Shown: positions 27,612-48,817 of the stretch, in pieces
Layout of the letters: every line of letters starts with the position of its first letter
Numbering within the stretch: the stretch's first letter is position 1
Source: Pterobdella sp. o SKG-2022
Taxonomy: Eukaryota; Annelida; Clitellata; Hirudinida; Piscicolidae
Direction of reading: 5' to 3'
DNA length: 64,000 nucleotides
Assembly: GCA_964035795.1 (NCBI GenBank)
Contig: OZ038324.1
Location: 1,717,779 to 1,781,778 of the forward strand
Notes under the pieces: model-generated
Databases searched by the model: none
Seen by the model: only the letters and a program-made list of their open reading frames with translations
What the model was told of the DNA's origin: nothing
Made by a program: the position numbers and the translations under genes

Positions 27612-29149
27612 CTGTGAAGGGTTGAGAGTTAATACTTTGGTGAAGTCAGAAATTAAAGACCTCAACCAAGATGTTACATCATTCATTTACTGGTAATATG
27701 AAAAAAATAAAATCAAGATTAATGCAAAGTTAATTGAAATCTGCCTCTAAAAAAATTTACTTCCCATTCTCCATTCCACAATGTGTATCCGAAATAACAA
27801 GTATCAAAAAAGTTTAAATGTCAGATCTATTGTTCAAGAAGGTGAATCATCTTCAAAACATCTCCCATTGCTTCAGCAATATTTAATCTATTAATATACA
27901 AACATCATTGGAGCTTCTGTGTTATATATACCAAGCTTGTGTGTGTACTACCCTAATCCAACTCAATTATTATTAACATAAAGTTAATTTTTAAAAGTTA
28001 ATTAAGCTACAAAACACACATAAAATACAAATTAATAAACACATGGAAACAAGCAACCAAACACATAAAACAGAATTACACTCATACACACTAACACAAA
28101 ATAAAAACAAAAATAAAATATATATAAAAAATATACATTAAAAACAAAAAAAACACATATTCACAAAAGACGCACACAAACAAACACACACACACACACA
28201 CACACATGCACACTAGCATAACTTAGCTACTGCATTCTGTAGAAAGTTTGAGCATGGTAATCGCCCTAATATTATTATTTTTATTATTCAGCTTATTATT
28301 TTTTTTCTCAATTTTATTCTTATTATTATCATTTTTTAGAAGTTGTTTAATAGTTTTTATTATTCATATTATTATTTTTTATTATTTATATTTATTATTT
28401 TTAGCTCTGTTACCAATGTTTACTGAATTTTTATTTTGGAACATTTCAAGAAGTCATCAATTATTCATAATTTATTTCAAATAATATATATTTTTAGAAT
28501 TTTATTTATATTTTATAAATATACACCTACTTAGTTTTTTTTTAGTTTCCGGCTTCAGAAGTTATTTTTAAAGTGAAACTTTTGATGAATGGATGCAAAC
28601 TTTGTAGTTTTGTGACTGGATCATTCCGAGCTCTTATCATTTAATCCATTTTCATCTTTTGTATGCACCGAGAATTTTAATGATATGAATTAAGAAACTC
28701 TGATGAGATTCATAAAGAGGAAACACTCCAAAGTAGATGTGGTAGGAATGTAGTTGTTGGGAGGTGAATGAAACCATGGATATCAGCTTATATTATGAAT
28801 ATGAATAACATCAGCTCTTACAATCAATGGAGGATGGAAAGCAGGCAGAAATAACTTTTTTTTATTTTAAGGATTATAAAAAGCTAATGTTAAATTGATT
28901 GTTAAGTTTTTCATTCATAATTACGCCCTCTAGCGTTTAATTTTTTTTTGTTATTGCAAAACTGAAAAACTTGGTTTTTTTTATATTTCAATCGTTATGA
29001 TATAGAAATCAGAAAAACTCCAACAATTAATCAGTTATAACTTTCGAAGGTCACTTGGACATTGAAGGAGCAGCTAAAAAACTCAAAAGACTCTTGAAGA
29101 GCTTAGTATTAGCTTATTTCCTCAATTGATCTTAATGCTTAATCAAAGT

Positions 29150-29226
29150 AGCCAAGATTCGATCCCGTGTCGAGCTAACTTTTATTTCTTGTTCTACAGT
29201 GCTTTGCTAGAAATATGATCTGTAAC
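29150..29226 (+). mobile_element. Decayed SINE relic
   Basis: ATTCGATCCCGTGT, then TTGTTCTACAGTG, TTTGCTAGA and TGATCTGTAA align in order with the B box to mid-body of the local SINE family, with many changes. The head and tail are not recognisable. Confidence 0.5.
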
Positions 29227-29410
29227 GAATTTTGACGCTCCCAGCAAATCAATCCACTTCACATTAATTTACATGAAGTGAGAATATTTGTTTCGAGTTG
29301 TGAGTTCTGAGGGTTGGTGTTTTGGGTGGTTTGGCAGCCCATGAGAGAGGAGGCAGTCGAATTTTTTGTTGACTTTTTGAATGAAGTAAAATAAGGACTT
29401 TTAGTCTAAC

Positions 29411-29416
29411 TTTATT
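29411..29416 (-). promoter_or_regulatory. Candidate polyadenylation signal of the Shisa-like gene
   Basis: TTTATT on the plus strand is AATAAA on the minus strand, about 290 bp past the stop codon at 29700. Confidence 0.4.
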
Positions 29417-29450
29417 TGAACCAACAGAAAAACAGCCGTAAAATTAAACA

Positions 29451-29605
29451 ACATGGCGGTCTATGCAACAACTGAATGCCCTTTATGACGTCACATGAGT
29501 TTAGAATTAAATACAAGATATGAGTGAGCATGTACAACGAGTCAGTATTAGTCACCCCCGTGAGAACCAATCACAGCTCGCGAAAGTTCTCACGTGACAT
29601 TTGAA
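29451..29605. promoter_or_regulatory. Cluster of promoter-type motifs
   Basis: Within about 150 bp lie ACATGGCGG (YY1-like), TGACGTCA (CRE), an ACCAATCAC CCAAT-type box, a CTCGCG GC patch and TCACGTGA (E-box). This is the least AT-rich stretch between the two minus-strand genes. It may be the promoter of the downstream repeat-protein gene, although it also overlaps the likely 3' UTR of the Shisa-like gene. Function is inferred only from motif density. Confidence 0.35.
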
Positions 29606-29699
29606 TGTGTGGATTCATGATGACTAGTCATAAATGTCATCAGGCGTGATGCATGTTCAGTTTATAACACTTACATACAATCAAACACACACACACACA

Positions 29700-36973
<7,274 letters not shown>

Positions 36974-38791
36974 CTGTATGGTTGGTGGGTGTGTGTTAAA
37001 GGAAGAAAATGGTTGATAGAATGGTTGGGGGTGGGATCTGATTCTTGTGGCATGATGAAGTGTGTGAATGTTTTGAGGGTTGGTGTTTGGGAATTTTTTC
37101 AAATAGTTTTTAGCATATATTAATGCTCTTTATTTTAAAATTTTCAAAGCATATGACATAAGTTGAATTTTTACGTTTTTGCTTCAGATCTAAGATTTTT
37201 TTTTCTCTTCAATATTTTAAAATTTGACGTTTAAAAATTTGACGTTTAAGTATAGAGTTATTTACAGTCCTTATCACGCCAAGTTCTTCACTGATATAAA
37301 TCACACAGATTAACTGTGATGGGAGAAAACAGCGGAGAAACAGACGTTGGTGAACAAAGAAACGACTGACAAATATGTCGGATGTTTGTGATTATTCCAG
37401 CAATGATGCTAACTTCATTCATCACCACAGTTTAAAGTCCGCAAACCATCAGAATCATTGTTCAAAACAAACGTTTGATATTTGAGTTTAGAAATAAAAC
37501 TTGAGAGGTATAATTATGAAGTTCACCACAGAGTTTGGTCTCATTTTTTGTTTGTAAATGATTTCATTTCATGTTTTAAGCATCTAACAACAGGCAGTCA
37601 ACATCATAATTATCATCTCCACTCCCCCTGACCTCCATCACCACAACCCTTCCCACATATCATCACAACGCCCCTACATTACAGCATATCCCTATATAAC
37701 ATCACATCACCCCATCAGCTACCCCTACATTACATCATAATATCTCCCGTTACACCCCACCAACAATCTTTTCCACCATTGAATCAAAAGAATTCTACCC
37801 AAACACACCACACCATACCCAAACACACCACACCACACCATACCCAAACACACCACACCATACCCAAACACACCACCACACTCAACTACCACATTGTATC
37901 ATTACACCACCATTCTATTTCACTCCACCACCATCCTATCTTGCCACATCGCATCATCACACCAAATAATTTCTCACTCCTCTATCTTACTTCACCACCT
38001 CCATTCCATCACACCACCCCACCCCAATCATTATCTCACCCAACCCTACCACCCCCATCATCATCCCACTCCACCACCCTCCTCATCACCTCACCCCCCT
38101 ACCCCACCACACCAGCCCCATCATCACGCAGAACATGACCTCTGACCTCAATCAATCTTTCACTCAATCAAATCCCCGTACACCACTGGAATAATTGATT
38201 GGTGGCTGGTGCTATTAAATCGTGCAGAAATTTAAATCGCTAATTCGACTTTAAGGAATAGAGGAATATGGGATTTACATCGATGTGGAGCTTCGATGTG
38301 CTCAAACTTTTAGGGGTTGTAACATTAAACTTGAATAAGTTTTAAGAATTTTTCATAGACAAATGCCAGTTTTCATTAATTCATTTTTATATAACAGATT
38401 TAATTATATATTTAATTAAATATTTTTAAAACATTTATTTGATAAAATATTTTCATAAAACATATTAATATATGTTTTTTTAAAATATTCCTTTATTGAC
38501 AGTTATGCAGCAAATAAAATCTAAATCTGCCAAGCCAGCCGAAGTTGGTAGGATAAACTTTTAATAGTTCTCTAGGAATCTCAAATGAATGACAAATGTG
38601 TGGTGTTTGCTTATTATAAAACAAAACAAACATGCTTTTAAATCGCTCTTTTGGCATGCGTGTGTGTCCATATCACATCCACACACATCCAAAAACACAT
38701 CTAAACACGAATGCACAAAAACACACACAAACACACCTATTCATCCTCTAACACAAACACAAACACACACACACACACAATGTTTTTGCGT
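36974..38791. other. Region upstream of the Shisa-like gene
   Basis: Should contain or lead to the missing signal-peptide exon; none was identified. A CACC-rich stretch at about 37621-38130 includes several ACCATACCCAAACACACC units. Short (AC)n lies near 38700-38780. Confidence 0.4.
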
Positions 38792-38995
38792 TCATCCACC
38801 ATGATGTAGGTGCAAAGAATTGAGAGATGAGCATTTTTTCTTGTGGTTATAAATGCCTTGTGGTTTGAAGTTCAGCCCGCAGTATTGACACTTTATGCTT
38901 GCTTGTGTCTGGTGCTTCTGTCTCACGTGGTTTGCCAGACCTACTTTACTAGCGGCTATTCTATTGCATCCCGGAAACGTGCAGGATAAGACTTT
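38792..38995 (-). pseudogene. Two C2H2-type zinc fingers, probable retroelement C-terminus
   Basis: Minus-strand translation gives CTFPGCNRIAASKVGLANH, with H five residues later (VRQKH), then CQYCGLNFKPQGIYNHKKKC ending in TGA at 38792. The KxGLxNHxRQxH and QGxxNHxxxC signatures resemble paired fingers at the ends of some animal LINE polyproteins. The frame stays open upstream into Asn-rich low-complexity sequence encoded by the GTT repeat, so a host gene with a poly-Asn linker is an alternative. No RT sequence is visible nearby. Confidence 0.5.
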
Positions 38996-38999
38996 GTCA

Positions 39000-39420
39000 G
39001 AACTGTTGTTATTGTTGCTATTGCTTTGATTGTTGTTGCTATTATTGTAGTTGTTGTTGCTCTTTGTTTTTCGAATTTTTGTTGTTGCTGTTCTTTCGAT
39101 TGTTGTTGATGCTCTTGTTTTGATTGTTGCTATTCTTGTTGTTGCTGTTGTTTTGATTTTTGCTATTATTGTTGTTTTTGCTGCTGCTTTTATTGCTGTT
39201 ATTGTTTTGATTGATGTTGCTATATTTTTGTAGTTGTTGTTGCTCTTGTTATTTCGATTATTGTTGTTGCCATTGTTTTCGATTGTTTTTGTTTTATTGT
39301 TTTGATTGTTGTGGCTATTATTGTTGTTTTTGTTACTCTTGTTGTTTTGATTGTTGTTGTTTCTATTGTTTTGATTTTTGCTATTGTTCTTGCTATGCTC
39401 TTGTTGCTTTATTTGTGTTT
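39000..39420. repeat. GTT/GCT/ATT-rich low-complexity tract
   Basis: Imperfect GTT triplets mixed with GCTATT and TTTTGATT over about 420 bp. Open frames on the plus strand are compositional. Confidence 0.85.
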
Positions 39421-39860
39421 CTTAAATCGTTTATAGCGCTACGTTTTTGTCCTGCATGATTCCAATAACAATCGCCAGTTTAAGGCTGAACTTAGTTGAG
39501 TTGCCAAGGCTTTTTAAAGTCTAGCACCCAATTCTCTCAATCTTTTCTGGGGATATGGTGTGTGTTGCTCTTTGCACTGGTAAGTTATCAGTTATACGCA
39601 GTGTTGTAGCTGTTCTTGCTGTATTACTTGTAGCAGAGCTATTAGCTTCGTATATTTTTTCTTAATCCGCTGGGTTTTACCTGTCAACTGCTTTTTTCAA
39701 ACTAAAGAGATTTTTTATTTTTCAAGTTTTGAGCAATATCTCCAAAAAAATTGAATAACTTATGTTTTTTGGTAACAGAAACAGCGTTTTGTAGCAAAGA
39801 ATTAAATCTTTAACTATCATAATAAGCAAAAATATACGGAGCAACTAACAGCTTCGTGGC

Positions 39861-40340
<480 letters not shown>

Positions 40341-43300
40341 CACATTTGCATACATTTGCGTAAGTTAAAAACCAACATTTTGAATGAGAAAGATACAAGT
40401 TCAAACCAACAGAAAACTATTTTTCCGCACTTCAGTGCAAAAAGTCTTCCTGCCATATTATAAAAAATCCGCACTTAAATGCCTGATTTATTCTACCAGT
40501 GTGACGTAACACTCGTATTCTATTAAAACGTCACCTCATTACCATGCCTCAAATGTGCATAATTAGACACACATCAATACATACATATGTACAATTAGAA
40601 ATACACATATAAAAAATGCATATACTCACAAACACAACTAGAAATAAAACAAACTTTTATAATAAGCGTTCAAATAATTAACTGCAACTTCATTTGTAAT
40701 AAAAAAAGATTTTGTTGGAAATTATTCAAAAAGTAATCATGACTCAATCAACTAAATCAAATGAACATTCAATCAGTCATGCCTCTTTCATGCCGAAGTG
40801 GGTGATGGAAGAGTGGTCTAAAACAGTGATACGAAGTGATTTAAATTACTTATACGATGAGAACGCCAGCCATAAAATAACTTATATTCACAATCATGAT
40901 GCCAGTGGGAATCAAATCTGAAATAAAACCAGCAATAAAAAGTGGAATAAACTAGCGAGGTGACGTCATTATTTTGAAGGTTGCTCAAGGTCGCAGATTA
41001 ACTTTTAACTTGAGATATTTTTGCATCGAGTTAAACTCTTGTTAATTTTTTTGTTTCTTTATAACCTTGATAATAAGTATATGAAGATTGGTTGGTTTGT
41101 AGGACCCTTGTTCCTAAGCAAGAAATAACTTTAAAATTGCAGTTCTTCATGTTTCTTGAGCAGACTCGTGAGGTTAAATATTAATAAATTACAAAAGCCT
41201 AAGCGCTATATAAATTAACGTTTAGTTTCACCTGGAAGATTCTTGAGACTAATTAACTCTCAAAATGTCATTCTTTGTCACACCAACAGCAGGTGTGTTT
41301 TCAACACACACAGACAAAACATTTGGAAGCATCCATACACAAATACATTAAATATTTGAGCACATCCACAAACAAGATTTTCAAAGAAATACTCATGAAT
41401 AAGTATATTTGAATTCATGCACACAAAAAAGATTAAACAGATTAATACAAAGAGGATTTGAGTAAGAAAGATTACAGAAGAAACTGAGTTGAGATGTATT
41501 GGTGAATAAGAGTAATTCAAAGCACATTTTCTCACAAACGAACAAATAGTGACAAACACAAAATGATATTTAAAAACATTGATAAGTACAAAAAATTATA
41601 ATAGGAGATAATTAAAAGAAAATATATAAATAAACACAAAAAAAAATATTTACATACACCCATACATAGAAAAAAATACATTCACACAAACAGGCATTTA
41701 TACACGCATAGGGAGGAAGACACAGATACATAAACAAACACAAGACACAAACGAACTTCCACGGATCCACTTGAAGAAATGAATATGAAGTGAGATTCAT
41801 CCATTCTCAAAATATTTTTCAAAACATCATTTGATTACAACTATAAATCACTCAAAATATTCAGTATCTTTTTGTTCTGAATCTCTCAAACTCTTATTAT
41901 CTCTCTTCTCCATTCCCACGATGACATTGTGATCTGATTTGACACCTAATTAATGGTAATCCTCGATAATTAAAGGGACGTTTTCAACTTATAATTAACT
42001 CTCGAATCCCCAACCGACTAAACAAAGATTTGCTTATTACCTTCTTAATTTCCACCATTTAAACTCCTACCTTCATAATCTTTTAATTTCTCGTGTGACA
42101 TCTCATTGAACATTCCTTGTGCTTCCATACATTCTAATTCAGTCATTCATGTCTGTGTACTTGTACGCTTCTATATATTTACTTAGAATACTTTTTAGTA
42201 TCGGCTAGTATAGAAAGTATCCAACCTAACTTTGAAAATTTCGTATACATTCATTTAGCTGTGAGTTCATTGGTAGGATAAAGATTCAAATTGCTTGCAA
42301 CAGAATACCCCATAAAATGAAAGTGTTAATGAAAAAAAGAGAGATTAACGCGGTTGTCTTGAACGATGTTTCATCACACTTTAATGGCCATTTAATCGAC
42401 ATCCTAACAAGAACTGCCGTTTGATGAAATTCAACGTTAGCTTGCTTGTTTTTCATTTCACAAAAACTTTTTTATTTCTCACTAAATTTTACATTGTTGA
42501 TCTTAACGATGCAAGGTTTTTTGTTGTTGTAGATATGCTTGAGTCATTGACCATTTTGACTGGATAATGTGCAATTGATTCTCATGTGTTATAAATGGAT
42601 TTAATATTCTAAAAATAGCATTGTATCAATAAAATTAAAATATATTACTAATTACAAACAAATCAAATTTAATAAAATAGAAATTATAAAAAAATGGTGA
42701 CGTGAACGACGAACAAACAGAGAACTATGTTTGATTGTACCAGCAAAGTGCAGGTCATGCATTTGTTAATTAAACCAGCGCCTCTGTTGCTATTTGCTCT
42801 ACTAATAATACAATACCCTTAGAGTACTAGACTGGATTAGCAAGATTAAACAATACATGTACAAAGGGCCTTGATATAACGGTTTTAATGACAACGTAGT
42901 TATAAATTTAAGTAATAAAATCAACTTTATATGCCAAGTTATGTAATATTCTTGAAGTTATATACAAAACTCAAAAACCTTTTTGAAAACTTCACAAGGC
43001 GAAATGAATTCAATCAAAAGGGTTTATTGTTGCTTTATGGAGCTTTTATTATTAACAAAGCTATTCAAAAAATTATTTAGTGGCTGTAGTTGAAGTGGTA
43101 GGGGTAGCTTGGAATTATTATTATTATTGCAATTAGTAATATTAGTAGTGGTAGTTGTAATAGTAGTAATAGTAGTAGGAGTTTGAATAAATGATAGATG
43201 AGGGAACATTAAAGAACATTCCATAAAGTCTATCTTTATAACCATCATCATCAATGCATGGACGTGTAGAGGGGTGGGTAGCTAGGTAGATGGAGAGATG

Positions 43301-45404
43301 GATGGATAACTAGGTAGATACAGAGATGGATGAATGAATCACTAGACAGGTATATAGATAGATGGATAAATAAATAACTAGACAGCTAGATGAATGAATG
43401 AATAACTAGGAAAATTTATGGATAGGTATGTGGGTGGATGGATAAATGGATGAACAAAGCACTTGGTATATACATGAATAGATAGAAAGACAAATGTCTA
43501 AATGGGTGGATAAATGAATGCATGGGTGGAAGAATGGACAGATAGAAATGTGAATTAGTAGGAAGACGAAGAGATATATGGGTAGATAGAAAAATTGATT
43601 GATGATTTAGTAGTTAGATAGGTGATAGATAGATAAAGGAATATGTGTATGGATAGGGAGATAGAGAGAAGGTAGATGTGGAATGATGAATGGATCTGTT
43701 TGACACATTAAATTAATAAAACGATATGAAAGATGGATGGAATGGAGATAAAGAGACGGAAACAAATAGATGCAATAATAATTGGATCAGCTTCTGTGTC
43801 TATCCATACTTCCAAGAGTATCAAAGATCAAAGCTGCTTTCAGAGTGGATTTTGATAAGAGCCTTATCAACATTTTGTTTTAAACCAGTTTGATAAATAG
43901 TCTAGCTATTTATCAAAGTTTTGAGTTTACCATCATTAATTTGTAAATAATTTGGTGCAACTATGAAAAATGCTTGCCTTAATGGTCCTCCAACATCAGT
44001 ACCTCACATCTATTTATCCACCATCGATCTGTTCATTAGGCAGCTATTCATACGATATCCGTTTTCCATCTATTTATTCATCCACTTTATCCATCCATTT
44101 CTCTATCTTTTCATTCATCCTTCAACTTTTCAATTGCTTCACCCACCCATCCCTCTAGCATTCCTCTTCACACTCCATCAATCAAACAACTCTTTAGAAA
44201 CCTTCAATAACCTAATTTTCAATTTATCTATTCTTTCAACATTGTTGCAAATGGATAAAGCATTAGTTTTATGTTATCCCTCTTCAATCCTTTTCTCTCG
44301 GCAACAATATTTTTTGTGCGCATCACGGGTTTAATGACTTTTTTTAGAGGCTTTTCTGGCAAGTTCAAAATAAAAAAGATTACTGTTGTTGTCCGTAGTC
44401 TCCCATGAGTGAGTTTTGTTTTGAATGCTTTAATTCCAAATAATTTACTACTAATGATTGATGGCGTTCAACTCCTCATTTGCACCTCTTCACAGGCAGT
44501 TAATGAGTTTCTATTTGAATAATTCAATTTAAGGCTTTTCTATTCAAAAATTTTCGAAGTGTTTTTTTTTTCGTTAAAATTTATTTTTATGAATTAAAAA
44601 AAAAACGTATCCTTCAAATGTGAAAGTTAATTAGGCACGAAACAGTAAAACAAAGTTAGTCTCGTAAAACTATTAAGCACGCCAACTATTTGAGTGCTCA
44701 AGCTATGCTTGATTTCACGGCAAGTAAAAAGATTCTATGGTACATACAAATGATTCGTGGTACAAATACCTGCTTTCATGCTAAATACATAACTTCATGG
44801 TACAATACAAATGCTTTCATGGTGAATACAAATGGTTACATGGAACAAATGCATGCTTTCACGGAACACTACTATTTCCCCAACACAAACACCACTCCCC
44901 TAACACAAACACCAACTTGAAGGTCTCTTTCCCATGATTATGCTGGTTCCCTTTCAACCTTGGCACGTCTTCATATCAACAAAAGTTTAAAATTATTGAG
45001 TTTTTTCAAGTTTCCAACGAATACTCGGTGGCAGGTTTCAGCAAAAATGATTGAAGAGCATTTCAAAGGTTCAGAGTAATAAGATAAATTCCAAATCTGG
45101 GTATTTCATTGCCGGTTTTAAGTGGCCAATTGGGTGTTATATTCCAGGTTTGAATGTTCAAATAGTGATTCAAGTCAACGTTACACAGTTTTTTGTTTTA
45201 AATTTTTAAAAAGAAGTTTTTCAAAAGATTTATACAACGAAATAATCTCTCAAAAACTATTTTAACACAAAACTATAATCCAAGTTACAACAGTCCTATC
45301 TGATGCTCCTCCAGTCTATATATATATACTGGCCACTCATATACCTAGTCACAGTTCATGATGTTATATTCCTCCATCGATACATTCAGCTGGTAATGTA
45401 AACT
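40341..45404. other. Gene-poor AT-rich sequence
   Basis: No supported exon or RNA gene. Long A/T stretches and ACAC/ATAC-rich sequence near 41640-41750. The short frame at 40712-40921 has no splice or homology support. Confidence 0.45.
43256..43735. repeat. Degenerate GATG/GATA tetranucleotide repeat
   Basis: About 480 bp of GATGGATA, GTAGATAGATGG and similar tetranucleotide variants, old and diverged. Confidence 0.8.
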
Positions 45405-45604
45405 NNNNNNNNNNNNNNNNNNNNNNNNNNNNNNNNNNNNNNNNNNNNNNNNNNNNNNNNNNNNNNNNNNNNNNNNNNNNNNNNNNNNNNNNNNNNNNNN
45501 NNNNNNNNNNNNNNNNNNNNNNNNNNNNNNNNNNNNNNNNNNNNNNNNNNNNNNNNNNNNNNNNNNNNNNNNNNNNNNNNNNNNNNNNNNNNNNNNNNNN
45601 NNNN
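45405..45604. other. Assembly gap, exactly 200 N
   Basis: A run of 200 N. The flanks do not visibly overlap. The round number indicates a scaffolding gap of unknown true size. Confidence 1.
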
Positions 45605-47045
45605 AATCACGCACAGAAGTATGAATGGTTGTGGATGAAACATTCACGCTATGAATCACGCTGTGTCACGTAGGCTATTTTGGGATGTTTTGGTCGGTTT
45701 TACGGAAAAAAACTATTTGATTTTAAAATAATTTTTAAATTATAAAGTGCTAATATTTATAAGAGGCGTTCTCGAAGTGACTCTTATCGAATCACAGTTA
45801 CTTTTAATGTGGTCTTTGTGTGTGTTTATGTGTATTTTATGTGTGTTAAACGTGTTTCAGTCTAATATGGGTATATGTGTTTTAGATGTGCTTAAATTGT
45901 TTAGTAGTTCTGTTTATATGTGAAAAAGTGTGTTTTTGTTCGTATGTGTGTTTACCTATGTAATAGTGTTATTAAATAAGTTATGCTCTTTTTGTATATG
46001 GGTTATCCATGTTGTATATTCTCCAAGTATTTCACATGTTAATGTTTTATGTTTCCTCATGTGGCCCTTATGTGTTCTGAGGCATCAACGCACCTTTGTA
46101 CTTTTGTAACTTTGACGTTATCTTGACCAAGGTTTTATCTGGTGCAATACTTGACCAATATCACCTCAGCATGGTTGGAAATAAATGGAAATGTATAAAA
46201 ACTGAATGCAAAATGCTTCAATGAGCTGCGTCTTTTTTATGCGTAGATTCCCAAGGGTTGAGCTACAAGTGGGCATGCAGCTGCGTTTGTGTGTTTATTT
46301 ATGTGTTTTTTGTTTGTGTATGTTTTTTTTATTTATGTGTTTTTTTGCTCGTGTCTATGCAAAACTGTCATCTCTACACATTATCACCACCACACAACAA
46401 CATTCTTACCCCATAACTCCAACGAACCACCTCCCACCCAGTTAAAACTCTGACTGTTCATCGGGGGAAATAATGCATATTGCATCAAATAGTGTTACTT
46501 TAAGAAATTATATTACACCTAGTGTTACGTAGAGAAATGTTATGTTACCTAGTGCTCAACACTTTTCAATCTGATAAGGGATATTACTTGTAAATTATTG
46601 GTTACATGCACTTTTAAAAGGATAATATTGGAGAAAATAATCTTAAGGTTGAGCAAAATAATCATTTGATTGTACTCAGCGTAACTTTTGATATGAAAAA
46701 ATCAATCTTTAAATAAAATTAATTCAAGTAGAACACTCCAGGCGTGCTTTGAGTCCCTTATCGAGTCCAATATATCAGAACTGTGTGATAAGAATGGTAA
46801 TATTGATATGAAGGGCAGTTTCAAATGAGATAAAGTGGCATGATAAGAACTATGAAATTTAATTTGAAATATTCTCATATAGATAATACGGATGGTTATG
46901 TAACATAACTAACGTGTTTTTTAGGGATGTGATGGATGTGAAGAGAGTGTTTGTTCACAGACGTATGCTGCCTTTGAACTTTTCATTGTATTCAGTTCTA
47001 GATTAAGCCGTTTTCTAAAACTTAAAAAGCTTTGAAGTTATATAG

Positions 47046-47285
47046 TGAAGTGGTGGTGTAGTGATGTGATGTGGTGATGTGGTGTGGTGATGTGGTGTGG
47101 TGATGTGGTGTGGTGATGTGGTGTGGTGATGTGGTGTGGTGATGTGGTGTAGTGATGTGGTGATGTAATGTAGTGATGTGGTGTGGTGAGGTGGTGTGGT
47201 GAGGTGGTGTGGTGTGGTGATGCGTTGTGGTGGTGTGGCGTTGTGTTGTTGCGGTGAGATTATTGTGGTGGTTGGGTGATATGGT
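47046..47285. repeat. GTGGTGATGTGGT tandem repeat
   Basis: About 15 imperfect units of 10-15 bp built from GTGGTGATGTGGT. Reverse-strand His/Thr-rich frames are artefacts. Confidence 0.9.
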
Positions 47286-48355
47286 AATTTGATGTTGTAA
47301 TGTTGGACTGATATGACCAAACATTGACAGCTTTATTGTCTCAGAAATGCCTTTAACAAGGCTTGTTACAGCCTGAATCAATCTATCTTTATTTTATTCT
47401 CATTTTATTGTTTTCTTATTTAATTGGTTGGTTTGATCTGAATTATATTGAATCGCCCTTATTGCACAGTCATACAATTCTAAACTTAAGCGAATTATGA
47501 GTTAATTTTAAATAATTAATTAAAAATTACCTTACATTATAGTAAAAGAATTAAAGATAATTAAAATTAACTAAATAAACTAATTATTCACCTAATTATA
47601 TAGAAACACATTGTTATATTCAAAGAGGTATCATTGAAATCAATTAATTAATGGAGAAAAGCATAGTGGACTATAATTAGAAGGAGTTGAAGACTAGAAT
47701 TAACTTAATGTTGTCGGCTCTTTGATTTATTATTCATGGATGCAGCTCACACAAGTATTATTGGAGTGTGCTTGAGATTGCATTTCTGCGGGTATGATCC
47801 TCCGAGTGGTGAAACGTTTATTTGTTCAGTATTCATTAGTTTGAAGTATTTATTAAATTAAGATTAGACTTTTATTCATTAATGATAAAATAATTATTTA
47901 ATAGAATTTGAATTATTTTAATAATAGATTATTTCAAATTGATGATGAAAAACAAATATATTTTGGTTATTGATTAAACAAACAGGTTGACAGATATTTC
48001 AACTGTAACTTTATAAGTCTAATGATGCCCTATGACGAAGTTTTGTCACCTTTGCGCACTTCTGCTGCACCAAAAATACTATTAATAAGCTTAATGGAAC
48101 AAGAAAAGGCACTAAAAAGGAAAATAAATCGAACAACTATACAATAAATGAGTTTGAATAGGACGGAGAGACAGTTAATGGTACTTTTAGTCGAGGAAGT
48201 TTCAATGCTTAGTTGTCACAGTTTCATAATTTTATCGTTTTTAATATTGCATTGAATATTTATCATATATTAATGTTTGTGTGCACGCGGATTTGCCATC
48301 AAAATTAGTACCTATCATATTTTGAAGTTTGAAGCCATACGCATATTTTAGAGCT

Positions 48356-48448
48356 GTATTGCTGGTTTTATGTATTGCTGGTCCTATGTATTGCTGGTCT
48401 TATGTATTGCTGGCTCTATGTATTGCTGGTTGTATTGCTGGTTCTATG
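48356..48448. repeat. 16-bp minisatellite, about six copies
   Basis: The unit TGTATTGCTGGTYYTA repeats with single-base variants and one shortened copy. Confidence 0.9.
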
Positions 48449-48599
48449 CGATGATGGCTCTAGGTGAACACACTTGGATTAATACGAGGAATATTTAACT
48501 TCTTGGTTCATCCGGATATTTCTAGTGTTTCAGGCTTCACAATCCCGAACAGCATTAAAATCGATTACTTGGTTGCAGAGCATAAGGAAATGTATATCA

Positions 48600-48772
48600 A
48601 TAATAACAACAATAATAATATTATCTATAACAATAAAAACAAAAAAAACAACTATAAGAATAACTATAACAATAAAAATAGGAACAATAAAAATAATAAT
48701 AACTATAACAAAAAAAGTAGAAATAATAACAATATAAATAATAAAAATAACAATAAAACTTAAAATAAAAAC

Positions 48773-48815
<43 letters not shown>
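48600..48815. repeat. AAT/AAC-rich low-complexity tract with (AAT)n end
   Basis: Imperfect ATAACAATAA triplets that end in a clean AAT run at about 48768-48813. Confidence 0.9.

Positions 48816-48817
<2 letters not shown>

Larger units (their letters stand above)
27612..29699. other. Intergenic / 5' region of the repeat-protein gene
   Basis: The missing first exon(s) of the minus-strand repeat protein should lie here or further right. I could not find a phase-compatible exon. Holds an (AC)n run at about 28180-28206, a SINE relic and a cluster of promoter-type motifs listed separately. Confidence 0.4.

Noticed and set aside
28698..28727. CTGATGAG followed by GAAAC, resembling a hammerhead ribozyme core
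   Set aside because: The bases between cannot form stem II and no flanking stem I or III is seen.
40712..40921. 69-residue plus-strand open frame
   Set aside because: No homology, no splice sites and no codon bias different from surroundings.
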